Origin: Lentisphaeria bacterium | Lineage (GTDB): Bacteria > Verrucomicrobiota > Lentisphaeria > Victivallales > GWF2-50-93 | Direction of reading: 5' to 3' | NCBI GenBank assembly: GCA_020056205.1 | Contig: JAGVIF010000464.1 | Span: 1-7,833 of the forward strand | DNA: 7,833 nt | Shown: positions 1-7,833 of the stretch, in pieces | How the letters are laid out: each line of letters begins with the position of its first letter | Numbering within the stretch: the stretch's first letter is position 1 | Program-made: the position numbers and the translations under genes | Notes under the pieces: generated by a model | Told to the model about the DNA's origin: nothing | Databases searched by the model: none | What the model saw: only the letters and a program-made list of their open reading frames with translations

Positions 1-34
1 AACCCTGAACGGTGAACGCTTTCTTTCCCGTTTT

Positions 35-76
35 CTACTTTCTAAATCCTACTTTCTACTTTTTCCCTTCTACTTT
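35..76. repeat. Degenerate 7-nt tandem repeat (CTACTTT)
   Basis: CTACTTT occurs at 35, 49, 56 and 70. All spacings are multiples of seven, so the stretch reads as six consecutive 7-nt units, of which four are exact and two (42-48, 63-69) are degenerate. This looks like a decayed microsatellite. No function can be assigned. Confidence 0.7.
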
Positions 77-98
77 TTTCACTCCCGCGCTCTTAGTA

Positions 99-130
99 TT
101 TGGTGATTTGGTGATTTAGAGATTTGGAGA
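99..130. repeat. Degenerate 8-nt tandem repeat (TTTGGTGA)
   Basis: Four consecutive octamers are visible: TTTGGTGA twice, then TTTAGAGA and TTTGGAGA. Just downstream, AATCACC (147-153) can pair with GGTGATT in the array, so the transcript could form a weak hairpin. The unit length differs from the neighbouring 7-nt array. Confidence 0.7.
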
Positions 131-161
131 TTTTTCAATCCCTCAATCACCCAATTTCCAT

Positions 162-205
162 CTGCCTGTGCGTGTCCCTGCCGCGTCGCGGCGCAGGCAG
201 ACAGG
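162..205. repeat. GC-rich palindromic repeat, copy 1
   Basis: A perfect core hairpin CCGCG-T-CGCGG (181-191) is flanked by CCTG (177-180) and CAGG (194-197), with further imperfect pairing outside. The right arm ends in GGCAGACAGG (196-205), which recurs exactly at 438-447 in the second cluster. The two therefore belong to one palindromic repeat family of REP type. Confidence 0.65.
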
Positions 206-229
206 TCGGAATTTATTTCCGGAAAATCT

Positions 230-276
230 TAACTTGGACATTGGATATTCCGTGTTCGATATTGGATATTCTGAGT
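230..276 (+). repeat. Dispersed repeat, copy A (GGATATT-rich)
   Basis: This stretch is built from alternating TTGGATATT-like words. Apart from a few mismatches it is the reverse complement of 4650-4694: the string beginning AACTTGGACATTGGATATT and continuing through CCGTGTT is shared exactly. The two copies are about 4.4 kb apart in opposite orientation. Copy A lacks the second arm that makes copy B a local palindrome. Confidence 0.8.
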
Positions 277-353
277 TGCGGCCTTTGGCCACCTAATTTA
301 AGTAAACCCCGTCCTTTTACTGAACTTATACAAGTAAATATTCACCGAAAGGA

Positions 354-447
354 CCTGTCTGCGTGCCTGCCTGAGCGAGGACGCTCGCAGTCAGGCGGAC
401 ACATGCCTACCGCCCCAGCGGGGCAGGCAGGCGCACAGGCAGACAGG
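354..447. repeat. Nested GC-rich palindrome cluster, copy 2
   Basis: The outer arms CCTGTCTG (354-361) and CAGACAGG (440-447) are perfect complements and continue imperfectly inward through GCCTGCC and GGCAGGC. Inside sit two hairpins: GAGCG-AGGA-CGCTC (373-386) and GCCCC-AGC-GGGGC (412-424). The whole could fold as one multi-branched structure or a cruciform. The element ends 50 bases from the 3' end of the tRNA-Gly gene. Confidence 0.65.
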
Positions 448-496
448 GGGCGGTTACACAGGTTGGGGGTAGAGGTCTTCTTCAAGTAGATAAAGA

Positions 497-571
497 TGGA
501 GCGAGCGATGGGAATTGAACCCACGACATTCACGTTGGCAACGTGACGCTCTACCGCTGAGCTACGCTCGC
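497..571 (-). tRNA. tRNA-Gly (anticodon GCC)
   Basis: On the minus strand the 7-bp acceptor stem GCGAGCG/CGCTCGC pairs positions 565-571 with 501-507. The D arm (GCTC-AGCGGTA-GAGC), an anticodon stem TCACG/CGTGA with loop TTGCCAA, and a T arm GTGGG-TTCAATT-CCCAT all fold canonically. The loop gives anticodon GCC, reading GGC and GGU codons. The discriminator is U at 500 and the CCA end is encoded in the DNA (497-499). The tRNA is transcribed away from the operon starting at 706. Downstream of its 3' end lies the GC-rich palindrome cluster. Confidence 0.96.
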
Positions 572-640
572 ATATAAAAAATATGAAGATGTCAACCTAA
601 CGCCTTTCTTCATTTTTTCAAGCGTTCAAATTTTTTCTCT

Positions 641-671
641 TTTATCTCCCTAATTATTTTTGTTCTATAAG
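641..671 (+). promoter_or_regulatory. Weak candidate promoter for the 706-3492 operon
   Basis: A TATAAG hexamer at 666-671 is the best -10 candidate upstream of the start at 706. The possible -35 (TTTATC, 641-646) matches poorly and lies 19 nt away. The region is AT-rich and gene-free. Support is limited to the -10 match and position. Confidence 0.2.
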
Positions 672-705
672 GACAAAGCGCTATCTTAACCTGCGGAGGA
701 TTTTA

Positions 706-1536
706 ATGTCGCATAAAAAGAAAAACGCCGTCTCGAAATTTTTAGGAGTTTTTTTTGTTTTCGCTTTTTTTATCGGGCTTTGCGCGATGGTATTGGCAGG
801 GGCCTATTGGCTCTACAGGAAGGCCTGTGAAAAACAAGCCGTTGAAGTGAAATTGGAAATCGAAGCGCTTCCGGTTTTTTCCGAAGGGGCCGCCGCCGCT
901 GAAAAAGGCTGGGATTATCCTCCCCTTCCGCCGGCAAAAACAGCGGAAGAGATAAAGAAACAAATACACTCCGCAATAAAGGAAAAAGTGGACGCGCGTT
1001 ATCCAAAGTCCGGCTTGCAGAAAAAAATCTTTGAAATTTCAGCGAAATATGTGGATGCGAAAATCGGGGACAAAGTGAAATTTCAAAAGAATAATTCAAC
1101 AAAGACTATGACGGAAGGCGTATTTTACGGCAGAGACGGCAGATTTGTGAAAATAGATGACAATAAAATAATGCTGAGCGATATCCAGGATGAATATCAT
1201 TATCTCTTCGATTCCTCTCTCGCTGAAAAAATAGCAAGAGACGAAATTGAAGAGTTCAAGCAGGAAGGAAAAACCCTTGCCGAAGAGACTGCCGCGCAAA
1301 TAGACATTGAGGAACAGGAGAGACTTTATCCTCAGTCCGGCTACACCAGGCAAAACGGAATCTGGCGTCCAAACGATGAAATCGTGAACGAATACGTTCA
1401 ACGCAGGAAGGCCGAATTTGAATCGGAGCGGGAAGAAACGATAACAGCAATAATCAACCGCCACAAAATACTTGGCATAATAAAAGTTCAACTTGAAAAG
1501 GGAAAAACCGTTGAAAGAGAAAATATTACAAATTGA
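706..1536 (+). CDS. Membrane-anchored protein of unknown function, first gene of ABC operon
   Basis: I do not recognise this 276-residue protein. A lysine-rich start (KKK at 4-6) precedes one strong hydrophobic segment at about 13-37, so it should be held in the inner membrane by its N-terminus with the rest outside. There is no lipobox before Cys26. A linker with PPLPPAK near residue 75 leads to a charged domain. Within it, about 118-155 alternates short beta-like stretches (GDKVKF, VFYGRDGRFVKIDDNKI), suggesting a small barrel. The motif RYPKSG (about 98) recurs as LYPQSG (about 206). The C-terminal third is Glu/Lys/Arg-rich and probably helical. GGAGGA (695-700) sits 5 nt before the ATG. 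The gene ends 26 nt inside the following ABC ATPase gene, so the two are probably translationally coupled. A role with that transporter is inferred from position alone. Confidence 0.8.
   Translation: MSHKKKNAVSKFLGVFFVFAFFIGLCAMVLAGAYWLYRKACEKQAVEVKLEIEALPVFSEGAAAAEKGWDYPPLPPAKTAEEIKKQIHSAIKEKVDARYPKSGLQKKIFEISAKYVDAKIGDKVKFQKNNSTKTMTEGVFYGRDGRFVKIDDNKIMLSDIQDEYHYLFDSSLAEKIARDEIEEFKQEGKTLAEETAAQIDIEEQERLYPQSGYTRQNGIWRPNDEIVNEYVQRRKAEFESEREETITAIINRHKILGIIKVQLEKGKTVERENITN
1500..1503 (+). promoter_or_regulatory. Ribosome binding site that selects the TTG at 1511
   Basis: AAGGGA spans 1498-1503 and lies 7 nt before TTG at 1511, inside the end of the previous gene. A more upstream in-frame TTG at 1493 has no purine-rich site in front of it, so 1511 is preferred. 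Confidence 0.6.
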
Positions 1537-2509
1537 AAATCTTTCGATCGCTTTTTCGGTCGGCGGAGAAATTCTTCCGGCCGTTGATTCGCTGTCTTTC
1601 TCCGTCTCAAAAGGAGAAATTCTCGCGATTGTCGGCGAAAGCGGCTGCGGCAAGACCGTCTCGTGCCTGTCTTTCGCAAGACTGCTTCCCGAGCCGCCAA
1701 CCATTTACACGTCCGGCTCCATAATTTTTCCGACGGGAACATCCGCCGGAAAAAATATTTTATCAATGAGCGCCAGAGAAATCCGCAAAATTCGCGGAAA
1801 GAAAATTTCATATGTGTTCCAGGAGCCTTCCGTTTCCCTTAACCCCGTTTTCAGAATATACGACCAGATAGCGGAGGTTATATGCCTGCGGGATGACGAA
1901 GCGGATGATGTCCGCGAAGAGGTAATATATCTCCTTTCAAAAGTCGGAATTCCCGACCCCGCATCCAAGATGAAGGCATATCCTCACGAATTGAGCGGAG
2001 GCATGCAGCAGCGGGCGATGATTGCCATGGCGTTGGCCGGAAAACCGGACTTGCTCGTGGCGGACGAACCGACCACCGCGCTCGATGTTACTATCCAGGC
2101 TCAGATACTTGAGCTTATAAAAAACATAAGAGATGAGAGCGGCATGGCGGTAATAATAGTAACTCACAATCTCGGAATTGTGTCCGAAATGGCTGACAAT
2201 GTGATGGTTATGTATGCGGGGCATCTTGTTGAAAAGGGGCCTGCGTCAGATATTGCGAAATCGCCGCTTCACCCTTATACAAAGGCTCTTATCTCCGCGG
2301 TTCCGCAGTTTGGACATGAGATGGAAAAGCTGAACACTATCCCCGGAACCGTTCCTTCGCCGTCGAAATATCCGAAAGGATGCAGGTTTTACGGAAGATG
2401 TTCGCTGGCTGATTCGCTCGGCCATGATGAAAAAAGGCTTTGCGCGGAGAATATTCCAATTTTACACGAAACAAAAGCCAGGTTTTGCAGATGCCACTAC
2501 TCAAAGTAG
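1511..2509 (+). CDS. oppD: Peptide/nickel-type ABC transporter ATP-binding protein, OppD-like
   Basis: This is a nucleotide-binding subunit of the OppD/DppD family, which hydrolyses ATP at the cytoplasmic face to drive import of oligopeptides or related solutes. Taking the TTG at 1511 as start gives 332 residues, a normal family length. Visible motifs are Walker A GESGCGKT (42-49), Q-loop Gln104, signature LSGGMQQ (161-167), Walker B LLVADEP with catalytic Glu186, and switch His219. The C-terminal oligopeptide-transporter extension begins near HPYTKAL (254) and carries cysteines 291, 297, 311 and 326, the pattern that holds an iron-sulfur cluster in some family members. All catalytic residues are intact. 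It overlaps the gene before by 26 nt and the OppF-like gene after by 19 nt. No permease or solute-binding gene is adjacent, so the substrate cannot be named; dipeptide, nickel or sugar variants of the family are possible. Confidence 0.95.
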   Translation: MKEKILQIENLSIAFSVGGEILPAVDSLSFSVSKGEILAIVGESGCGKTVSCLSFARLLPEPPTIYTSGSIIFPTGTSAGKNILSMSAREIRKIRGKKISYVFQEPSVSLNPVFRIYDQIAEVICLRDDEADDVREEVIYLLSKVGIPDPASKMKAYPHELSGGMQQRAMIAMALAGKPDLLVADEPTTALDVTIQAQILELIKNIRDESGMAVIIVTHNLGIVSEMADNVMVMYAGHLVEKGPASDIAKSPLHPYTKALISAVPQFGHEMEKLNTIPGTVPSPSKYPKGCRFYGRCSLADSLGHDEKRLCAENIPILHETKARFCRCHYSK

Positions 2510-3492
2510 AAAATATCACCACAACGTATCCTGTCGGAAAGGGCTGGTTCGGCCCTCTGAAACATCTTCATGCCGTGAGAGATGTGTCTTTTCATATTGA
2601 AAAAGGCGAGACGCTTGGGCTTGTCGGCGAAAGCGGCTGCGGCAAAAGCTCGCTCGGACGAACCCTGATTCGTCTCGAGAAGGCGCAATCCGGAAAAGCT
2701 GTTTTTGACCGCACCAATATTTTCTCTCTCAACTCCTCGGAGCTGAGAAAGTTCAGAAGAAGATTCCAAATGATATTTCAGGATCCTTACGCCTCGCTCA
2801 ATCCGCGAATGTCTGTCAGAAGCGCGATAGATGAGGTTTTGCGGGTTCACTCCGCGCTTTCAAAAGAGCAAAGAGAGCGGAGGCTCGCGTCTCTCCTCGA
2901 AATGGTGGGGCTTGATCCTTCCCATGCCGACAGATACCCTCACCAGTTCAGCGGCGGACAACGGCAGAGGATATGCATAGCGCGGGCATTAGCCGTGGAA
3001 CCGGATTTGATCGTCGCCGATGAACCTGTCTCCTCTCTTGATGTCAGCGTTCAGGCTCAAATAATAAATCTCCTTCAGGAAATACAGAACAAAACGGGGA
3101 TCGCTTATCTTTTCATCGCCCACGATCTTGCCGTAGTCGAGCACATAAGCCGCAGAATAATGGTGATGTATCTCGGCAGGATTGTGGAAATAGGGGAATC
3201 GCGCAGCATAATACGAAATCCGGCGCATCCCTATACTATGGCGCTGATTTCAGCCGTTCCGGCAATTGACCGCGGCACAGGCAGAAAAAGAATAATTCTG
3301 CCGGGCGATGTCCCGTCTCCTCTTAATCCGCCGAAGGGCTGTCCTTTTCACCCAAGATGCCCGGCGGCTACCGGGCGTTGTTCAAAGGAAGAACCGCCCC
3401 TCGCCCTCTCTATGAACGGAAAAGAACATTATTCGGCCTGTTTCTACAGGGATGATTTTTACGGAAAAATGTCGGTTCTTTCTGGAAATTAA
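2491..3492 (+). CDS. oppF: Peptide-type ABC transporter ATP-binding protein, OppF-like
   Basis: This is the partner ATPase of the preceding OppD-like protein; in this family the two form a heterodimeric motor. The ATG at 2491 gives 333 residues and the usual family opening (LLKVENIT, then YPV). An in-frame TTG at 2440 would add 17 residues with no family resemblance. Motifs are Walker A GESGCGKS (46-53), Q-loop Gln97, signature FSGGQRQ (153-159), Walker B LIVADEP with Glu178, and His211. The insertion GKGWFGPLKHLHAV (17-29) before the first sheet is typical of OppF rather than OppD. The C-terminal extension has cysteines 284, 290, 297 and 317 with C-x5-C-x6-C spacing, again matching the cluster-binding tail. 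AGG at 2480-2482 is only a weak ribosome site; the 19-nt overlap suggests coupled translation. It ends the operon, and the highly structured element follows 10 bases after the stop. Confidence 0.95.
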   Translation: MPLLKVENITTTYPVGKGWFGPLKHLHAVRDVSFHIEKGETLGLVGESGCGKSSLGRTLIRLEKAQSGKAVFDRTNIFSLNSSELRKFRRRFQMIFQDPYASLNPRMSVRSAIDEVLRVHSALSKEQRERRLASLLEMVGLDPSHADRYPHQFSGGQRQRICIARALAVEPDLIVADEPVSSLDVSVQAQIINLLQEIQNKTGIAYLFIAHDLAVVEHISRRIMVMYLGRIVEIGESRSIIRNPAHPYTMALISAVPAIDRGTGRKRIILPGDVPSPLNPPKGCPFHPRCPAATGRCSKEEPPLALSMNGKEHYSACFYRDDFYGKMSVLSGN

Positions 3493-6400
3493 CGGGTAAT
3501 AGTGGCATATTCACCTACATTTTGCGTTTGAGCAGTGCGGCGTAGGTGCGCGGTCAAGAGAGACGCCGGTGTGGTAACTACTCCAAGTCTCTCCTTGACA
3601 AGCAGATATGCCGCAATGCTCGAACCCTTGTGGGTTCAATCGTCCGAATTCTTATTTGAATAATTTAATGAAATGCATTGCAGTTCATACATTGTTTATT
3701 ATCAAGAACTTAGTTTAAATTCGGACGATTGAACCGCAAAACTTAGGTTCAGACATGATCGGGTATACTCAATGCGGGTAAATATTTATAAACCGGGAGT
3801 TGAAACTATGCGCGGTAAAATTTTCATCATGACAATCGCCCTCTTTTTAAGCCTGTATTCCGGCGCGGGCGAAAAGGTTATGGGCAAAACGGCGGCAAAC
3901 AGCCTCAACGTCAGAGTCCAGCCAAGCATTTCACAGACAGTTGTTGCGAAAATCGCAAAAGACGCGGAGGTCGAAATCCTGTCGGTAAAAAAAGGGTGGT
4001 ATGAGATTGCGGCTCCGAACGACTGCGCCGTATGGATAGCGGCCTCTGATCTTTCACCGGAAGGAACGGTTATGAAAGAGACATATTTGCGCTCAGGGAC
4101 GGGCGTAACATATTCACCGTTTTCGAGGAAGGCGCTCAAGGGGGAAAAGTTGAACGTATTGGAAAAACGCGAGGACTGGGTGAAAATCTCGCCGCCGCAA
4201 AATCTCAGCGCGTGGGTTAGCGCGGAATTTATTTCGGCGCCGCCGGGCGGCATTCCAAATATTTCAGAAGATTCCGCAGACGCTGAAAATCTCAATACGG
4301 ACACCTCCGATAAAAAAGAGAAGGACATGCCGCCGCCGCCGGAGTTCACGGCAGTTCCCGCCTCCGATGCGTCATATGAGGGAATTCTTCTCCCCCTCTC
4401 GAAAGATGCCGTCCACGCAACGCACGCCATAGTGATGACTGTCAACGGAACTTATGCGGCGATATGCTACCTCAGTCCCGCAAAAATAAACTTCAAATTA
4501 TGGGAGAATCAAAAAGTTCATGTTTCAGGGAAGGAAAGGTGGGTCAAGGGCTGGAAGAGGCCTTTGCTCACGGTGGAAAGCATCAATCCGGCGGAAACTC
4601 AAACAGAGTAGGAGGGGGGAGCCTATGCCTATCAGGTTAAGGATATCTAAACTGAATATCCAATATCCAACACGGAATATCCAATGTCCAAGTTTATTTC
4701 TGTCCTTCGTCGGTTGGAAATTGAGTGTTGGATATTGGGTGTTCAAATGAGTTCATGCTAAAATAAATCAATGTCATACAACGTTATACGCAGGATACGC
4801 AGGAATAAAAATAAAAATAAGGAGTTGAATATGAAAAAATTATTGATGATTATGGGAATGACGATCTTTACGATGAATCTCTTTTCGGCTCAGTTCGATC
4901 CCAAAAAGTATGAGCCTGTGGAGATCGAAAAACTTAGAGCGACCCCCGAAGATTTGAAAAATAAAAAGGTATGTTTTGAAACCGTCTATTGGAAATATGA
5001 AACAACTTTTCCGCCTTATGTTGAACGCTCCGGATACAAGGCGGGCAAAGATTATTATTTGGCAGTTGATCCGGGATCCTTCCCTGTCATCGCCGACAAA
5101 ACGGATGAAATGAACGCGATAATACCGACGTTGAAAAGAGGCTCGAAAATCCGCGTTTACGGAAAGGTTAAAAAATTCTCCTCTCCTCCCGTGGAGACGA
5201 GATTCCCGCATTACTTCCTTGAGCTTGACAAACTTGAGATAATTGAGCTCGGAGACGGGAATGATCCGGACGAAAACATTTCGGATCCGGTGAAAAGAAA
5301 GTTGATAAAGAGAATTTTGGGAAAATGACTAAATGGATTTTTCCATAATCATTCCGGCGTTCAACGAAGAGAAATTTCTTCCCCATACCTTAAAATCATG
5401 CATAGATTCCCTCAAAGAATTATCTGCGAAATTCGCAGGAGAAATAATAGTTGTTGACAACAATTCAAGCGATGCCACGGCCGAAACAGCAAAATCGTTC
5501 GGAGTAAAGCTCGTCTTCGAAAAGGAAAACTGTATCGCAAGGGCGAGAAACAAAGGAGCCGAATTCGCGCTTGGGAATTTTCTCATATTCATAGATGCCG
5601 ACACCCTCGCGCCAACCGAACTTATTGAAAAAGCAATTGAGGCAATGAAAAACGGCAGCCATTGCGGAGGCGGAAGCCTCGTGGCGCTTGACGATGAGAA
5701 AATAGGATTTGTTCCTCATATATTGACGACTATTTGGAACTGGGGCGTCCTTAATATCTTTCATGTTGCGGCGGGCTCCTTCTTGTTTTGCCTCAAGGAT
5801 GCATGGAGTGAAACAGGAGGCTTTGACGAACGTTACTACGCCTCGGAAGAAGTGCATTTTTCGATCGCCCTGCGCCGCTGGGGAAAAAAAAGAAAGATGA
5901 AATTTAAAATCGTTCCGATAAAAGTGAAAAGCTCTTCCAGAAAATTCAAAACATACTCGGGCTGGACTCTCTTCAGAAAAATCTTTCTCCTCCTCATATT
6001 CCCGTCGGCCCTGAAGAAAAAAAAATTCTGCTCAATATGGTACGAGAGAAAAATCTGAATCAGTTTTAAGAGAATCGGTACCAGTATGGCGAAGTAATTG
6101 ATGATGAATGAGAAGCGTTGAAAATATTGCTGTTTTGGAATTCTTTTTTTTGTTGTGTTCTTTTGATCTGAATGGCTTTGCAATCTTCTCTTTCAAGGGC
6201 TATCGTATAAACGTTTATGAGACCAAGAACTGCCTAAGAAAGAGACACGCTAAAGCTGTGAACTCCGACGGCAGTTTTATCGAGGGTAAAACTAAAATAA
6301 ATTATCGGTGTTAATCGGTGGATAAATTTCAAGAGAAAGGCTAACAGGCTGTCCGGAAAGCTTCGATCTTGCGCATACGGACTTTGCCTTTTGATTTCAG

Positions 6401-7833
6401 AATCTCAATGATGACTTTTCTCGCGCGGACCATCGGAAACTGACAAATGGCTTTATGCCCGATGTTCTGCCCTTCATAAACTGTAATATTTGTTCCGCCG
6501 CAGTATGGAAGAATTGAGACGCGAAAACGATGAACCGACTCTCCATGCCTTAAATCCTCCTCCGCAACCACATGATCCAGATGAAAATATTTTCGATCTT
6601 CCACTTCGTAAGTCCATGTGTTCCCTTCCTGTTTAAACTGCCCGAATGATATGACAGGTTCAGAAAAACGCCGTTTTATCTCAGCCCCGAATTTCAGTAA
6701 ATTCTCTTTGTCTTTTTCCGGAAACAGTCCTCTCCGGTCAGGCCCAATGTTCAGCAGCATGTTACACCCGCGTCCGACGGAATAGTAGTAAATACCGAGA
6801 AGCTCGGCAACGCTTTTAACGGTGTCTTCGTCGGAGCCGCTGTAAAACCAGTTGTAATCTCGCATCATCAAATCACATTCCGCCGGCAGCCACAATTTTG
6901 TTTTGAGCGTTTCTTTTTTATCTGTCAAAACGGAGAAATCAACGGCGTCAACCGTGTTCCAGGCGGGAACGGGAGCCAAACCGGATTCGTTGCCGACCCA
7001 GCGGTAATCCGGATCGCCCCCCATGTTGAAAATGAGGATTTTCTCCTGCATCCTGCGAATTTCGCAAACTATGCGGGGCCAGTCATAACTGTGCCCCTCC
7101 GAACCACATCCGTCAAACCACAGCATATCAATTTGTCCGTAGCCGGTCAGGATTTCGCTGATTTGTTTTATAAAATAATCATCATAAGCCTTGCTGTCGG
7201 AATACTTGGGAGAACTGGCGTCCGCCGGAGAATAGTAAAGCCCGATCTTCAAGCCATGCCCGCGGCAAGCCTCCGTGAAATCCTTCAGCACATCGCCATG
7301 TCCGCCTCTCCACGGTGTCGCGGCAACGCTGAAATCCGTGTACTTTGACGGCCAGTTGGCAAAGCCGTCATGGTGTTTGGCGGTCAAAACCATATACTTT
7401 GCGCCGGCATCGCTTGCCGCCTTCGCCCACTCACCGCAATCTAATTGTGTCGGATTGAAATCTGCCGGATTCATCGCTTTTCCATCCCAGTCGCGATGCC
7501 CTTCACTGAATGTGCGGATTCCAAAATGAATAAAAATACCGAGTTCCCAGTCCTGAAACTCAAGCTGACGAATGCCCGGCTTACAACGCCTCATATTTGA
7601 CGGTTTTAATAATAGTCCCACTTTGAACCCCTCCAAAAAAAGATTTTTGCGGTATCGTATCGAATCCTATCTTCTTGCTTGGCGCGATAGCCTTTCCCTT
7701 GTAAATATCCACCGATTAACACAGATAAACACGGATAATTTATTTTAGTTTTACCCTCGATAAAACTGCCGTCGGAGTTCACAGCTTCAGCGTGTCTCTT
7801 TCTTAGGCAGTTCTTTGGTCTCATAAACGTTTA

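Larger units (their letters stand above)
1..496. other. Gene-free, repeat-packed intergenic region
   Basis: I see no credible gene here. A 121-codon open frame from 124 is made entirely of translated repeats and has no ribosome binding site. In order, the stretch holds a 7-nt degenerate tandem repeat, an 8-nt degenerate tandem repeat, a GC-rich palindrome, a dispersed 45-bp repeat whose second copy lies inverted near 4650, a small hairpin (GGCC-TTT-GGCC, 280-290), and a second GC-rich palindrome cluster. It ends at the 3' side of a minus-strand tRNA. The density and variety of repeats suggest a site where such elements accumulate without damaging genes. Confidence 0.75.

Overview
The window is a bacterial chromosome segment: compact protein genes with clear Shine-Dalgarno sites and overlapping stops and starts, separated by intergenic DNA unusually rich in short repeats and palindromes. 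Phylum cannot be fixed from the sequence. A lineage rich in intergenic repeats, membrane-anchored hypothetical proteins and a cytoplasmic GH29 fucosidase would fit the Planctomycetes-Verrucomicrobia-Lentisphaerae group or Omnitrophota. That is an inference held at low confidence.

Layout. (1) 1-496 holds no gene. It contains two degenerate microsatellites (7-nt and 8-nt units), two GC-rich palindrome clusters sharing a core, and one copy of a dispersed 45-bp repeat. (2) 497-571, minus: tRNA-Gly(GCC) with encoded CCA. (3) 706-3492, plus: a three-gene overlapping operon of a membrane-anchored protein of unknown function followed by two OppD- and OppF-type ABC ATPases. No permease or binding-protein gene is present. 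(4) 3493-3807: a highly structured intergenic region. A ~123-nt multi-stem element with competing pairings is followed by a perfect 18-bp inverted repeat. (5) 3808-6058, plus: a secreted SH3b-domain protein, a disrupted-looking gene start running into a second inverted copy of the dispersed repeat, a secreted OB-fold-like protein, and a family 2 glycosyltransferase. (6) 6208-7833: a GH29 alpha-L-fucosidase on the minus strand between two inverted copies of a ~140-bp repeat. The right copy runs off the window.

Function. The ABC ATPases would power uptake of small peptides or similar solutes, with their membrane subunits encoded elsewhere. The SH3b protein, OB-like protein and glycosyltransferase look like a cell-envelope set. 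The fucosidase would release fucose from imported oligosaccharides in the cytoplasm. The most unusual content is non-coding: the structured element at 3502-3624 with its neighbouring 18-bp inverted repeat, and the inverted-repeat bracket around the fucosidase.
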